A stretch of 64,000 bases of DNA, from contig JAVBUE010000034.1 in NCBI GenBank assembly GCA_031555735.1, positions 19,190 to 83,189 of the forward strand, written 5' to 3'. Positions 1-8,718 of the stretch are shown piece by piece (the stretch's first letter is position 1; each line of letters begins with the position of its first letter). The stretch comes from JAJDIA01 sp031555735. GTDB taxonomy: Bacteria; Bacteroidota; Bacteroidia; Bacteroidales; Tannerellaceae. The notes under the pieces were generated by a model that saw nothing but the letters and a program-made list of their open reading frames with translations, did not search any database and was not told the DNA's origin. A program made the position numbers and the translations under genes.

Positions 1-223
1 GTAGATCCATTTGGTCCATACGGAAAAAAGCTTTCAGCAGTACTACGTCGTATCCTTCTCCGATCACTTCCCTTTTCAGGATGACGGACGATACCTTTTC
101 TGCCAGGTAATACGCTGAACGTTCATAAGCACACCATGCATCCCCCTCAAGATACATGTACACATTGTTGGGGTTGTCCACCTCATTCAACAATACATTT
201 TCAATGTTTGCAATACGTTCCAT
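1..223 (-). CDS. Conserved hypothetical protein, 3' end outside window
   Basis: Partial gene; 74 codons are visible from the ATG at 223-221 and the C-terminus lies beyond the window edge. It was found by translating the reverse strand and is clearly paralogous to the 112-aa protein at 18950-19288: both have an N-terminal ENVLxNEVDN-like stretch, then MYLEGDxWCAYERSAYxLA, then a GYDVVLxKA segment. There is no signal peptide, so it is likely cytoplasmic. Both paralogues lie beside fimbrial genes, which suggests a locus-associated accessory or regulatory role, but no function can be assigned from sequence. Confidence 0.75.
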   Translation of the reverse strand, partial: MERIANIENVLLNEVDNPNNVYMYLEGDAWCAYERSAYYLAEKVSSVILKREVIGEGYDVVLLKAFFRMDQMDL

Positions 224-297
224 TTAACATTAAATTTAAATTAACTAACTGTCCCTACCCAAATACTGTAAAAAAAAATCTGTACACATATAATCCT

Positions 298-334
298 CGA
301 AAAGTAGCCGGCGGTTAACTGCCAGCTACTTTCT
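298..334 (-). terminator. Terminator of the DUF3868/OmpA-like gene
   Basis: Stem AGTAGCCGGC/GCCAGCTACT around a seven-base loop. On the minus strand it is followed by a short T run. It lies just downstream of the stop codon at 345. Confidence 0.5.
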
Positions 335-344
335 TATTTTGTCG

Positions 345-1826
345 TTAGTTCCCGAAAGTGTCGAACAACGCGTTGTCGTCCAGTTTCTTCTGCAATTCTT
401 TCAGGTTGGCGTCTGCTTCCGTCACACCACCGGCCTTCGCTTGTTCCAGGTAGCGTTTGGCATCGGTGAGGTTTCCTTTGAGCAGTGCCAGGGCGCCTTT
501 GGCATTGGCTGCCTGCGGCGTGTCGCCAGCCTTGGCGAGGTATCTTTCGGCTGCGGCATAGTCGCCTTTGCTGAGGGCGATGTTACCGGCGTTCAGGTTG
601 GCCACCTGGTTGTCGGGGAACATGCGCACCGCCGTTTCGAATACATCATTGTAGTCCTGGCTTCCCTTCGGATAGCTGTTTGCCACGGCAAACATTTCAT
701 CCAGGCTCAGGTGTTGCGGCCGTGTCTTGATCACTTCACGCGCTTCTTCGAGGTTGAATCCGCGGACGGTGTAGTTGATCTTATAGTCGGTGCGGCGCAG
801 CGCGGGGAAGATGTTATCCAATACATATTTATAAGAGGTTCCCTTATCCAGTTGGCGCAGTTTGGCTTCCTTGGCATCCGGTTCGTCGCTGCTGTTGATG
901 ATCGCCAGCACGTCGCCGCGGTTCGGGATGTTCTGGTCGGCTTCCGCTTTGGCCTTGAATCCTGCCCAGTCTTCGGGTTCGGAGTCGATGGTGAAGAAGT
1001 CGTTCTTGTATTTATACTTGTTGGCCAGATAAGTGCGGAGTGATTTCACACGGTTGTCGGCCAGCGTGGTATTGCTCTTATACGATCCTTCGGGCGAGGC
1101 GAATCCTTTGAGGTAGATTCCGTCGGTGGTGATGTTCTTGTCGGTCACTACCAACTGGATCGAATTGTCGATCTTCGCCAGTTCGGCTTCGTTGTTGCGG
1201 AAGGTGGGGCGGATCTCATACTTGCCCACCACAAATTCCAGGTAAGCCGTTCCCACTTCGGCGCGAGCCTTGCGTGTTTCCACATCCGGCTGCACATAGG
1301 CGAATACCGGTACGGGGGCGTAACGCTGGTCCGGACGGCGGAGGATACGGTCGGCCACCGGGATCGTGCGTCCGGCTTCATTGCCGCATCCGCAGAGGTC
1401 TTCGGTCATCACCAGCTTGGCATTGGCCATCCACGGTTCCCAGGGGATGGTGGTCTGGTAAGCGATCGTATGTTCGGGCGCTTCGCTGGCGCGGATCACG
1501 GTATAATGGGGATGTTCGTCTTTGAGGTTGCCGAAGTGGAGCTCGCGTTCATACACTTTCTGGCGGTTCTTGCCGTTCAGCAGGATGGAAGGCAGGGCTA
1601 CCTTCTGGTTGTCGGACTCCAGCACTGGCGTCAGTTCGAGGAATTGTTTGGATTCCACATAATTGGCATCCACCTGTACGGTGGCGTCGATGTGGACCGT
1701 TTGTCCTTTCAGGCGCAGGTCGTTGCAGTGGACGTTTACCGGATCGGCTGTCTGGGCTGCGGCCGTCATCGTCCCTGCTCCCAGCAAGGCTACGGCCATA
1801 TATACGATATGTAATGTCTTCTTCAT
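345..1826 (-). CDS. DUF3868 / OmpA-like protein with TPR-like C-terminus
   Basis: 493 aa with a Sec signal peptide (about residues 1-25, ending AAAQ). The N-terminal half (30-180) resembles the DUF3868 region that accompanies Bacteroidales fimbrial loci. Residues about 190-270 look OmpA-like, with FVVGKYEIRP, an NNEAEL segment and GFASPEGS at 241-248; this fold typically binds peptidoglycan. The last ~100 residues are alanine-rich helical repeats like TPRs. It follows the DUF3575 gene by 8 bp, so the two form an operon reading from the promoter near 2513. The likely role is a periplasmic or outer-membrane partner in fimbrial assembly or anchoring. The family call is from recognisable motifs; the role is inferred from the neighbourhood. 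Confidence 0.8.
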   Translation of the reverse strand: MKKTLHIVYMAVALLGAGTMTAAAQTADPVNVHCNDLRLKGQTVHIDATVQVDANYVESKQFLELTPVLESDNQKVALPSILLNGKNRQKVYERELHFGNLKDEHPHYTVIRASEAPEHTIAYQTTIPWEPWMANAKLVMTEDLCGCGNEAGRTIPVADRILRRPDQRYAPVPVFAYVQPDVETRKARAEVGTAYLEFVVGKYEIRPTFRNNEAELAKIDNSIQLVVTDKNITTDGIYLKGFASPEGSYKSNTTLADNRVKSLRTYLANKYKYKNDFFTIDSEPEDWAGFKAKAEADQNIPNRGDVLAIINSSDEPDAKEAKLRQLDKGTSYKYVLDNIFPALRRTDYKINYTVRGFNLEEAREVIKTRPQHLSLDEMFAVANSYPKGSQDYNDVFETAVRMFPDNQVANLNAGNIALSKGDYAAAERYLAKAGDTPQAANAKGALALLKGNLTDAKRYLEQAKAGGVTEADANLKELQKKLDDNALFDTFGN

Positions 1827-1834
1827 ACTCCCGA

Positions 1835-2401
1835 TTATTTAAAAAAGTAGATGATTGAGAGAGCGGCCTTCGTCACACCGAAGTAATCCTTCACATCACT
1901 GGACTGGACCGTGCCGCAACTGGCGCACGGATACTTGTCGTAATCCAGGTGAGCCCAGCCCACGCCGATCACCGCTTCCATGCTCCAGTGGTTGCTGAGC
2001 AGCCATTGGTAGCCGTACGATACACCGGCTCCGTACAGGAAGCCCTGATACCGGTTGTTCTCCAGGTTATCGCCCAGGAATTTGATCCCGCCAACATTAT
2101 AATCCGCGTAATGTGCGTGGACGCCGAAGAAATGTCCGTTGAATTTCTCGCACAGCCAGTAGCGTGCTTCGGGTTGGATCATCCAATGTTTCAGGCGTGT
2201 TTTGGGTTCAGTGCTGCCGAATGTCCAGGGGTTGTAGTTCCCGGAAACATCCAGTGTCCATTTTTTGCTCAGCCCCAACTCCACACCCGCGTTGATGGTG
2301 GTCGTTGCGTCATACAGCAAATTAGACTTCACCGCAAACTCCTGGCTGTAGGCGTTCGTGATGCCTGCCAGAAGAAAAAAGAGGAAAAGTACCTTTTTCA
2401 T
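1835..2401 (-). CDS. DUF3575 outer-membrane protein
   Basis: 188 aa from the ATG at 2401, chosen over an upstream in-frame ATG because MKKVLFLFFLLAG then begins a clean signal peptide ending AYSQ. The mature part has alternating aromatic strands (VKSNLLYDATTT, WTLDVSGNYNPW, QPEARYWLCEKFNGHFFG) and ends in FFK, as expected for a small beta-barrel. This matches the DUF3575 family, which regularly pairs with DUF3868 genes beside Mfa/Fim clusters. It is first gene of a two-gene operon with a roughly 100-nt leader. Two cysteines in CASCG near the C-terminus may form a loop disulfide. Confidence 0.82.
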   Translation of the reverse strand: MKKVLFLFFLLAGITNAYSQEFAVKSNLLYDATTTINAGVELGLSKKWTLDVSGNYNPWTFGSTEPKTRLKHWMIQPEARYWLCEKFNGHFFGVHAHYADYNVGGIKFLGDNLENNRYQGFLYGAGVSYGYQWLLSNHWSMEAVIGVGWAHLDYDKYPCASCGTVQSSDVKDYFGVTKAALSIIYFFK

Positions 2402-2512
2402 ATGCATAAATTTTAATTCATTATCCGCCAAAGTATATTACTATTTCATTGATTAGCGCGATTAGCGCGTAAGCTACGTTTTGCCGGTTCTATTATCTGT
2501 CTGCTTTCGATG

Positions 2513-2580
2513 CAAATATACGATATGTGTTTAGTTGCTGCAATAGGCATACGTTTCAACTTTATATGGTAAAACTACCA
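2513..2580 (-). promoter_or_regulatory. Shared fimbrial promoter motif, copy A
   Basis: Plus-strand reading: CAAATATA (minus -7 TATATTTG) at 2513-2520, then 22 nt, then ATAGG at 2543-2547, TTTCAAC, and GGTAAAACTACCA ending at 2580. The same layout occurs at 2981, 3218, 18549, 24110 and 26010. It would drive the DUF3575-DUF3868 operon. Confidence 0.65.
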
Positions 2581-2693
2581 TGGATACAAATGTTTGCTGT
2601 GGTGAAACTATCAACGATATGCCCGCCTTCCGTATGAGAGTAATACCGATGAGGTATAAAAAAGAGCTCGTTGCGCATAAAAGGCAGGGGTGC

Positions 2694-2756
2694 AGGCGGC
2701 CTCCCGCAGAGGGGACTGTCGGCTTGCCGTAAAACGGTAGGCCGGGGAGACCGCCT
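2694..2756. other. Long two-tier hairpin between promoters
   Basis: Outer arms AGGCGGCCTCCC and GGGGAGACCGCCT pair. Inside them CGGCTTGCCGT and ACGGTAGGCCG pair again. A short T run follows on the plus strand. The structure lies in the leader region downstream of the small gene at 2811-2951. It could be a terminator, a structured RNA or a REP-like palindrome; no known RNA family is recognised. Confidence 0.45.
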
Positions 2757-2810
2757 TTTCCCTGGTTGATACCCGTGAAGGATATCGATGGAACAGTATG
2801 GATATGTATA

Positions 2811-2951
2811 TTATTTGTCATTTTTTTTACAAGGGCATAAATTGCGTAAGCGGAATAAAACCCCTTTTTCCGTGGAGGGCTTCTTTTTATCTTCCTCCAT
2901 CATCTTATTTACAAAATAATTTTTCAGATTGTCTCTGCTCTGCTGTGTCAT
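2811..2951 (-). CDS. Small 46-aa charged protein
   Basis: Starts ATG at 2951-2949 and stops TAA at 2813-2811. It begins MTQQSRDNLKNYF, continues with an acidic/basic stretch (MMEEDKKK) and ends with CPCKKNDK. It has no signal peptide or membrane segment. The case for coding is its position about 23 nt downstream of the expected start site of promoter copy E (2981) and its biased, lysine-rich but non-repetitive composition. No family is recognised. It could be a small regulator of the adjacent fimbrial genes, or a chance frame. Confidence 0.45.
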   Translation of the reverse strand: MTQQSRDNLKNYFVNKMMEEDKKKPSTEKGVLFRLRNLCPCKKNDK

Positions 2952-2980
2952 CTCAATACGTTTTACAAATCTTGATGATG

Positions 2981-3048
2981 CAAAGGTATGGCGACTGCCG
3001 GATGCGTGGTATAGGCGAAATAATCATTTATGGCAGGGGATCATATCA
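2981..3048 (-). promoter_or_regulatory. Shared fimbrial promoter motif, copy E
   Basis: CAAAGGTA at 2981-2988 (minus -7 TACCTTTG), 22 nt, ATAGGCGA from 3011, then TCA at positions 14-16 and again 36-38 of the element. Half-site spacing is the same as the other copies. It precedes the 46-aa small gene. Confidence 0.55.
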
Positions 3049-3117
3049 TACCGTCATTATGACACAAAACTACTTGTTAATGAGAAGAATAACGTTGTTT
3101 CCGTTTAAATTTACGCA

Positions 3118-3170
3118 TAAAAAATCCCCCGCAATCAGTTCGTATAACGACGAAAACGATTGCGAGGGAT
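3118..3170 (-). terminator. Strong intrinsic terminator
   Basis: A 13-bp stem (ATCCCCCGCAATC with GATTGCGAGGGAT, one wobble pair) spans 3124-3170. On the minus strand it is followed by a run of six T. It closes the short transcript expected from promoter copy B. Confidence 0.7.
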
Positions 3171-3212
3171 ATAGAGTAAGTCTGTTCTTTGTTTGTCTCA
3201 CGAATTATATCA
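3118..3212 (-). ncRNA. Putative ~95-nt small RNA or terminated leader
   Basis: Promoter copy B (-7 box at 3218-3225) would start transcription near 3212, and the strong terminator ends it near 3118. No convincing gene lies between them. This arrangement suggests a small RNA or an attenuated leader rather than an mRNA. Inference only; no RNA family is recognised. Confidence 0.35.
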
Positions 3213-3217
3213 TGATG

Positions 3218-3290
3218 CAAAGATACAGCCCTTTCTTAACCCGGTGAATAGGTATATTACTCATCTTTTAGCGGTAATTCTACCAATCTC
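3218..3290 (-). promoter_or_regulatory. Shared fimbrial promoter motif, copy B
   Basis: CAAAGATA at 3218-3225 (minus -7 TATCTTTG), 22 nt, ATAGG at 3248-3252, CTCATCTTTT, then GGTAATTCTACCA. Spacing matches copies A and C base for base. Confidence 0.6.
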
Positions 3291-3339
3291 AAAAAGTTGA
3301 AATGAATACCCATACCAGCCGATAGGAACAGCGTGCTAC

Positions 3340-3373
3340 AAAAAAACTCCCGCCCGGAAGCCGGGCAGGAGTT
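3340..3373 (-). terminator. Terminator of the 979-aa lipoprotein gene
   Basis: Stem CTCCCGCCCGG/CCGGGCAGGAG with a three-base loop. On the minus strand it is followed by seven T. It lies 44 nt past the stop codon at 3417. Confidence 0.85.
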
Positions 3374-3416
3374 GTACGAAAAGATGCAGTGTTCCCTCAA
3401 CTTTTCATGTATGCTT

Positions 3417-6356
3417 TTATTCGATGTCGCGGACGCAACGGATGTTGCAGGCAAAGTTATATGCCCAGACGATGCCGTTGTCGTTGAACGGCAGTTGCAG
3501 TTCGGTTGCATTATAGATGTATCCGTAGCGGGAGGCGGCAGGAATATTAATCCCTGTTCCCCCCGGTCCTTCTTCCCGTCGTGCGCTGCGGGTCCAGTTG
3601 TTGAAGTCCCACAGGGAGGAGAAGGTTTGCGTGAACAGCAGCTCTCCGCCGAGGTTCCCCAGCGTGGTGAAGAGGATGAGTTCGCGTTGGTTCGGCACGC
3701 GCCAGCCCGTCTGGCCATCCACATTGTATTTGTTACACGGATTGTTCAGCCCTTTGCCATCGTGGATGTATTTCAACAGATTGAGATATACGCCCCCATT
3801 AGGCAATTCATTCGCTTTGATACTTGTTGTTTTCACTTCCAGTTTAGCGGGCAGGCGGTTCCAGGAGCTGTATTCGTTGTGCGACGGCAGGGTAGTCCCC
3901 GACGTCAGCGGATTGCGCAGCGACGATTCGGTGAGGTAGCCGTTGATCGCGTATGTTTTACTGCTGCTCCCTTCGCTTACCTGCGCCACTTCCACCTTGT
4001 GTCCGCTACCGATATTCCGTGCGCAGCGGAGGTGGTTCCGTGCATGATTGGCGTAGTCGCCGCGCCGTACCCCGAACGCTTCGTCGGCAAAGAAACGGTG
4101 GCCGCCCGACGAGAGCATGGTGAACATCTCCCGCACCAGATTGGGGTTGGTATTGATGCTGTTACGCAAGCGGAATTCAGCCGGATACAGTGTTGCCTCT
4201 TCCGGCACGGCATTGGTGCCGATCCAGAAATGCTGATACTGGTCGATCGCCGGGAGATACCATTTGATCTCCTCGTCGGTGATCCGGCCGTCGCCATTCT
4301 CATCCCGGTTGCGGCTCATACAGGCGGCATAGGCGGCGGCATAGTTGGTTCCGCCGGTTTCCGTGAGCCCTGTTTCGGCAACACGGTTGGTTTCCAGTTC
4401 CTTCCATCCTGTTGTTGAACGGACATAGCCGGCTATTTCCGTTTTCATATTTGTAAGGCCATCCGACGGGCTTATGCCGAATGCATTGAAACGGCTGTCG
4501 TCCCGTTTATAGCTGATCCCCGTGTTTAACGCCTTATCGCGCAACGAAGTGGATGGGTTGAAATAGGCTGGTTCTTCACTTTCATTCACCCATTCCATCC
4601 CCCACGACTGCCCGCCGCTCACCAGGGAACTGGACATATCGAAGAAAGCCACGATCGGTTTTTGGCGGATGATATACCGTGCCGACGAGACCGAGCTGCT
4701 GCCGTTCGCGTTTTCGGTGCGCAGGGCGATGGCCATCGTACGCGTCTTGGCGCTTCCGGTGGTGGACTGGTAGTTGATATAATCAGCCAATGCCATACCC
4801 TCGTAATAATTCTCCCGGATATAGGCATAGACCGATATCCCCGTTTCCTTGCACTCGCCCGCCAGCTTGTCGGCCAGTTCGCGGACGGTCAGGATGCCTT
4901 CGCTACGCACAGGGTCGGTAAAGGTAAAATCGGGACCCAGTCCCTGTTCCCACAGCGCTTCCGCCTGGCTTTTCTCCACGAAATACACCCAGTTGATGTC
5001 GGCGTTTAGATCGTTGATATTCATTTCCGCCCAACCGGTAGCCGCTGTTTTCACGGAACAAACCACTTCACCGCCCTGGGTAAGGTCTTCGCCGGGATTG
5101 AACACGAGCAGCCGTTTGCTGAAGTGTGCATCCACATCGATCGGTTCGCCGTCGGTAAACACCACGTCGCCATCGGCACGCGGGCTGCCGTTTTCGGTCG
5201 TTGCTTCCACGATGATATCGTTCACACCCGCTACGCGTACATTATATATATACTTATGGTTGCGATACACGCTCAGGTCGTTGGCGCCGCCATACTGGTC
5301 GATATAGCCGAGGTGGATATAGTAGGTAACGTCGGCGGTTGCGGTCTGCGTCTCTGTTTTTTCCGGGAAGAAGGGATTCAGTTCCTTCCCTCTGTATTTC
5401 CCTTTGAGGATGATGTAGGTACCCGCATGGCTGGTGCTGCGGAGCGCTTCGCGCGATTCTTCGTTGAGGCCCGTCCCATCCGCCTGGCGGTTTTCGAGCA
5501 TGAAGAACTGGAAGGTATTGCCGTTGATCTTCCCGTCGAAGCTGTTCGCCTCCGGTGTGAACACCGCTGTGGTAGGTTGCGTCCCCGCATAGAGCGATAC
5601 GGCGGAAGGCAGGTTGCATACGCTGTACGATTGCGGCTCGAAGGTTACTTCTTTCCCATTCACGGTATAGGTGCCCGTCTGGATTTGGAAGGTCACGGAC
5701 GCTACCGTGCGGGTGAGCCATACCTTCGCGTTTGCGTCCGGTGCGGAGCCGTTGGCGCGGGCGATGGTGCCGTCTTCCCGGAAGAGGCATACTTCGCTGT
5801 TGTCGGCTGTTTCGGCGTATGTATCCGTCACCTGGGGCATGGCGGAGCCGTAGCGTCCGCTCATCAGCAGTTCGGTGGGCGACCAGTCGGTACGTTCGGC
5901 CACCATCGCCGCTCCCTGTGTGAGCCATTCGGCCAGTGTCTCATGGCCTTGGCTCCACCAGGCGTCTATCTGTTGGCGGAGACTGATACCTGCCGCCGCC
6001 GAGTTGAAGTTGCTCGCCCCCGTATTGGCTACGGCATAGATGATCTTTTTCCCGGTGGTGGTGCTGATCCGTACCCGTTTGGCGGAGGTATCCAGCGTGC
6101 CGTCGGCCACGGAGAAGAAATAGTTGCCTTCGTGCATGCCCTGCTCGTCGAACAGCAAGACATACAGGTCGCGCACGGTATCGTCGCCGTCGGCTTTCGT
6201 ATAGGTCACGGGCATGCCCGATCCATAGGGCAGATATACGGTTACCGGCAGCCCTTCCGTCACTTTCCCTCCGGCGGGGTCTGTCGTATCTTCGGTTGTG
6301 CACGAAGCGAGGAGAAGGAAGGCCAGTATGATCTGATAAATAGATGAACGTTTCAT
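3417..6356 (-). CDS. Large fimbrial tip-like lipoprotein (DUF4906-like)
   Basis: 979 aa. The lipoprotein signal peptide ends at LLLASC with Cys19. TKA at 53-55 is the likely protease maturation site seen in the neighbouring pilins. The N-terminal third resembles the FimA/Mfa pilin fold (RDLYVLLFDEQG, KIIYAVANTG). Around residues 700-720 there is an EF-hand-like loop, DENGDGRITDEEIKWYLP, typical of DUF4906 proteins. The C-terminus (GWRVPNQRELILF to RCVRDIE) matches the Fib_succ/DUF1566-type domain found at the tips of some Bacteroidales pili. It follows the 6376-7995 pilin gene by 19 bp in one operon and has its own terminator. The probable role is a tip adhesin or tip subunit. The ligand is unknown. 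Confidence 0.8.
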   Translation of the reverse strand: MKRSSIYQIILAFLLLASCTTEDTTDPAGGKVTEGLPVTVYLPYGSGMPVTYTKADGDDTVRDLYVLLFDEQGMHEGNYFFSVADGTLDTSAKRVRISTTTGKKIIYAVANTGASNFNSAAAGISLRQQIDAWWSQGHETLAEWLTQGAAMVAERTDWSPTELLMSGRYGSAMPQVTDTYAETADNSEVCLFREDGTIARANGSAPDANAKVWLTRTVASVTFQIQTGTYTVNGKEVTFEPQSYSVCNLPSAVSLYAGTQPTTAVFTPEANSFDGKINGNTFQFFMLENRQADGTGLNEESREALRSTSHAGTYIILKGKYRGKELNPFFPEKTETQTATADVTYYIHLGYIDQYGGANDLSVYRNHKYIYNVRVAGVNDIIVEATTENGSPRADGDVVFTDGEPIDVDAHFSKRLLVFNPGEDLTQGGEVVCSVKTAATGWAEMNINDLNADINWVYFVEKSQAEALWEQGLGPDFTFTDPVRSEGILTVRELADKLAGECKETGISVYAYIRENYYEGMALADYINYQSTTGSAKTRTMAIALRTENANGSSSVSSARYIIRQKPIVAFFDMSSSLVSGGQSWGMEWVNESEEPAYFNPSTSLRDKALNTGISYKRDDSRFNAFGISPSDGLTNMKTEIAGYVRSTTGWKELETNRVAETGLTETGGTNYAAAYAACMSRNRDENGDGRITDEEIKWYLPAIDQYQHFWIGTNAVPEEATLYPAEFRLRNSINTNPNLVREMFTMLSSGGHRFFADEAFGVRRGDYANHARNHLRCARNIGSGHKVEVAQVSEGSSSKTYAINGYLTESSLRNPLTSGTTLPSHNEYSSWNRLPAKLEVKTTSIKANELPNGGVYLNLLKYIHDGKGLNNPCNKYNVDGQTGWRVPNQRELILFTTLGNLGGELLFTQTFSSLWDFNNWTRSARREEGPGGTGINIPAASRYGYIYNATELQLPFNDNGIVWAYNFACNIRCVRDIE

Positions 6357-6375
6357 ATAGGATGTCTGAAGTTTG

Positions 6376-7995
6376 TTAATTGAAATCGGGAATTGTCTGC
6401 ATCACGTTCGTCCAGTCGGCCACCTGATAGTGGAGGTCGAAGTTGGTCACCACGTTCCGGAGGTATGCGTTGATCGAATACAGGTTGCCATGAATCAAAC
6501 CGTCCGTACGGCAGCCTTCCATGGTTTTGTCGGGGTTGATTACGACGATGTATTTCTTGAAGTACGATTGCGAACCGAGGTCTTTGTTGAATACGCTTTG
6601 GGGCTGGGCTTCGGGGGGAAGTTTGTCTTCTTTCTCGATACTGATCAGGGTAAAGCGGGTAACGTTGTTTTTGTCTTCTCCCCAGCCACCGGAGGGTTTT
6701 CCAATTAAAGACCGATCATTTTTCGGGCTATCCGTGTACACCCAGATACCATGCCCGGCAGTAGCGACAAAGCGTTCGCGTTTTTCAGCTTTCCCTTTAA
6801 TCAACTCGGTGTCAAACTCAATTTTTATGGCTTCGCCGATGTTGCCGGCTGTATATAACGGTTTCTCGTAGGAATAGAACCGCAGTGTGTATTCGTGCGT
6901 AATGGTGTCTTTCGGAACGGGGAATGTATAGTTTGCCATCGACGAAGATGGGACGGCCGACTGTGTATTTGCCCATAATGTCGGATTGTCCAACACCAGA
7001 TCCGATTTGATCTGTATATTGTTGATCGTGATCTTGTTGATTTTGAGCCCCCAGCGATCAGAAATCGTTACTCTGTCGAAAGGCACATTCATGGCATGGG
7101 CGATCTTTCCGTTAAGATCTACTTTTATTTGTTCACCTGTATAGGGGTTTGTATAGTATGTATTTGCAGCAGGAGGGTTAGGGCACTTATTGTTCGGTGG
7201 CACATGGCTGTCTTCATAAAAATGCATAACAGTTCCATCCTTAAGTGTCACTGAGGCACCCTTTGAGTTGTTGATATTCGTTCCTCCTTTCCCCAGCCCG
7301 TCAAACAAAACGTCAATTTCCGCGCTATGATCAATAAAGCTCACCGTGCTGCTTACCGGCAGGTCCATCTTAATCGTGAAATCCACGCGGGCGGCGAGTT
7401 GCGTCATGGGGACGGTGATGACCTGATCGGTGGTTGCCGCCAGCGACACATCCACATGCCCCACCTTCACCAGTGTTTCCGGGTTGAAGGTAGCGGGGAA
7501 AGCCGTGGATTCCACTTTCGCCATATAATCGGCATAGGTTTTACAGGTGCTGAAGTCGAGGGTGGAATTGGCGATCACCAGTACGCGTACATTCCCTGTT
7601 TTGGCGGGGATATCATTGATCTGGTAGGCTCTCACATTGGCTTCATTGCCATTGTTTTGTACGGGATCGATATCCATGCTGCCGATGGTTATGTCCTCTA
7701 GTCCGTTTCCGGGAGTAACAGACAGCCGCTTGAAAAGCGTACCCGGTTCGTTATCCCCGTTTAGTTTGAAGATCACCACTTCGGCGTGGCTAACGAGCAG
7801 TTCCTTTGCATGGGCATACACATAGGGTGTTTGGGCATCCCCCAACGCTTTTGTTTCGGGGGCTGTCAGATTCAGCGCCAGATCGAAGGAAGTGCTTCTG
7901 CCCGGGGCATCCGGTCCTTCATACAGGTCTTCGCTCACACAAGAGAAAAGCAGCAGGGCTGCGGTCAGTAAATAAACAAGGTGATGACTCTTCAT
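6376..7995 (-). CDS. FimA/Mfa1-type fimbrial subunit lipoprotein
   Basis: 539 aa from ATG 7995. A longer upstream frame runs through palindromic repeats and was rejected because MKSHHLVYLLTAALLLFSC is a clean lipoprotein signal (Cys19). TKA at 48-50 is the presumed processing site. The pilin N-domain is recognisable by RVLVIANSTLD, the VPMTQLAARVDFTI strand and the preceding LVKVGHVDVSL segment. It should be exported, lipidated, processed and polymerised by strand exchange on the cell surface. The tip-like gene follows directly. The 5' side lies in a repeat-dense region with no copy of the shared promoter motif, so its regulation may differ from the other fimbrial operons here. Confidence 0.85.
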   Translation of the reverse strand: MKSHHLVYLLTAALLLFSCVSEDLYEGPDAPGRSTSFDLALNLTAPETKALGDAQTPYVYAHAKELLVSHAEVVIFKLNGDNEPGTLFKRLSVTPGNGLEDITIGSMDIDPVQNNGNEANVRAYQINDIPAKTGNVRVLVIANSTLDFSTCKTYADYMAKVESTAFPATFNPETLVKVGHVDVSLAATTDQVITVPMTQLAARVDFTIKMDLPVSSTVSFIDHSAEIDVLFDGLGKGGTNINNSKGASVTLKDGTVMHFYEDSHVPPNNKCPNPPAANTYYTNPYTGEQIKVDLNGKIAHAMNVPFDRVTISDRWGLKINKITINNIQIKSDLVLDNPTLWANTQSAVPSSSMANYTFPVPKDTITHEYTLRFYSYEKPLYTAGNIGEAIKIEFDTELIKGKAEKRERFVATAGHGIWVYTDSPKNDRSLIGKPSGGWGEDKNNVTRFTLISIEKEDKLPPEAQPQSVFNKDLGSQSYFKKYIVVINPDKTMEGCRTDGLIHGNLYSINAYLRNVVTNFDLHYQVADWTNVMQTIPDFN

Positions 7996-8275
7996 ACGGT
8001 TCAATCGGTGGTATTCAATTTGTCTAACGAACGGTTTATTATTTTTGTCCATCCCTAAACAACTTTCCGCAAAAATTGTTCGGCGGAAATAAGCCTTTTG
8101 GGAACTTTTTTCTTTGGAAATCCCCCCTTTCCGGGGATATATCCGAAAAATTGTCCAATAGCGCCTTCGAATGCCTTGGATCGTAAGCATCTCGGGAATC
8201 ACATACATCAGCCCTGCGGGCTTTCTGTTACACCCTGTTGTACAAACCGATCCCGAACCAGACCGCCCCCCCGTA

Positions 8276-8343
8276 TCCGGATGGCTATGCCCGGTCACGG
8301 GCATTGTTGACAACCGGATGGCTATGCCCGGTCACGGGCATTC
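8276..8343. repeat. Tandem pair of REP-like palindromes
   Basis: CCGGATGGCTATGCCCGG followed by TCACGGGCATT occurs twice, 39 bp apart. The core ATGCCCG-(GTCA)-CGGGCAT is a palindrome. Further copies are at 8520-8540 and 13052-13074. Confidence 0.8.
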
Positions 8344-8540
8344 TGTTGGTAGCCGGGGGTGAAAGCCCCCGGTTTGGCGAATGATCTATTATTTCCGCCG
8401 CGTCAGCGGTGCCATATTGCAGATGATAATTCAACTGAATAGGGCGCCACTGACGTGGCGTTTGAAAACATCTCATCTCTCGCCAAACCGGGGGCTTTCA
8501 CCCCCGGCTACCAACAGAATGCCCGTGACCGGGCATAGCC
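8320..8540. repeat. Perfect 61-bp inverted repeat with nested palindromes
   Basis: The arms at 8320-8380 and 8480-8540 are identical reverse complements over 61 bp with a 99-bp spacer. Each arm contains the REP-like palindrome and a second palindrome, CCGGGGGTGAAAGCCCCCGG. The spacer has another imperfect pair (CGCCGCGTCAGCGGTGCC with GGCGCCACTGACGTGGCG). No recombinase is encoded nearby. The most likely reading is a REP/BIME-like or MITE-like element. It sits upstream of the 6376-7995 pilin gene. Confidence 0.85.
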
Positions 8541-8718
8541 TGCGGGAATCACCTCAAAAACACAGAGTGAAAGGCTCCTGTACAAAGTCCCGGCTGCTTT
8601 GCATGCATGTATCTTCGAAAAAGTGTGGTATTTGCCTCAAATTATCCTCGGAAAAAGGTATTCCTTCACTTTATACACCTCTTTTGTACGTGGTATGGAG
8701 GAGTAACCCGGCTCCCCT

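Noticed and set aside
339..1043. Long plus-strand frame opposite the DUF3868/OmpA-like gene
   Set aside because: It mirrors a well-supported minus-strand gene with signal peptide and OmpA-like motifs. The plus frame has no recognisable domain.
2531..2821. 96-codon minus-strand frame in the region between promoters
   Set aside because: It runs through the two-tier hairpin and promoter copy A and has no signal, domain or credible start. The 46-aa frame at 2811-2951 fits the promoter better.
7996..8313. N-terminal extension of the 6376-7995 pilin
   Set aside because: The added residues come from REP-like repeats, while the start at 7995 gives a clean lipoprotein signal.
8320..8540. Invertible promoter for phase variation of the pilin
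   Set aside because: No invertase is encoded nearby and the arms consist of palindromes also found elsewhere. It is kept as a repeat finding instead of a switch.
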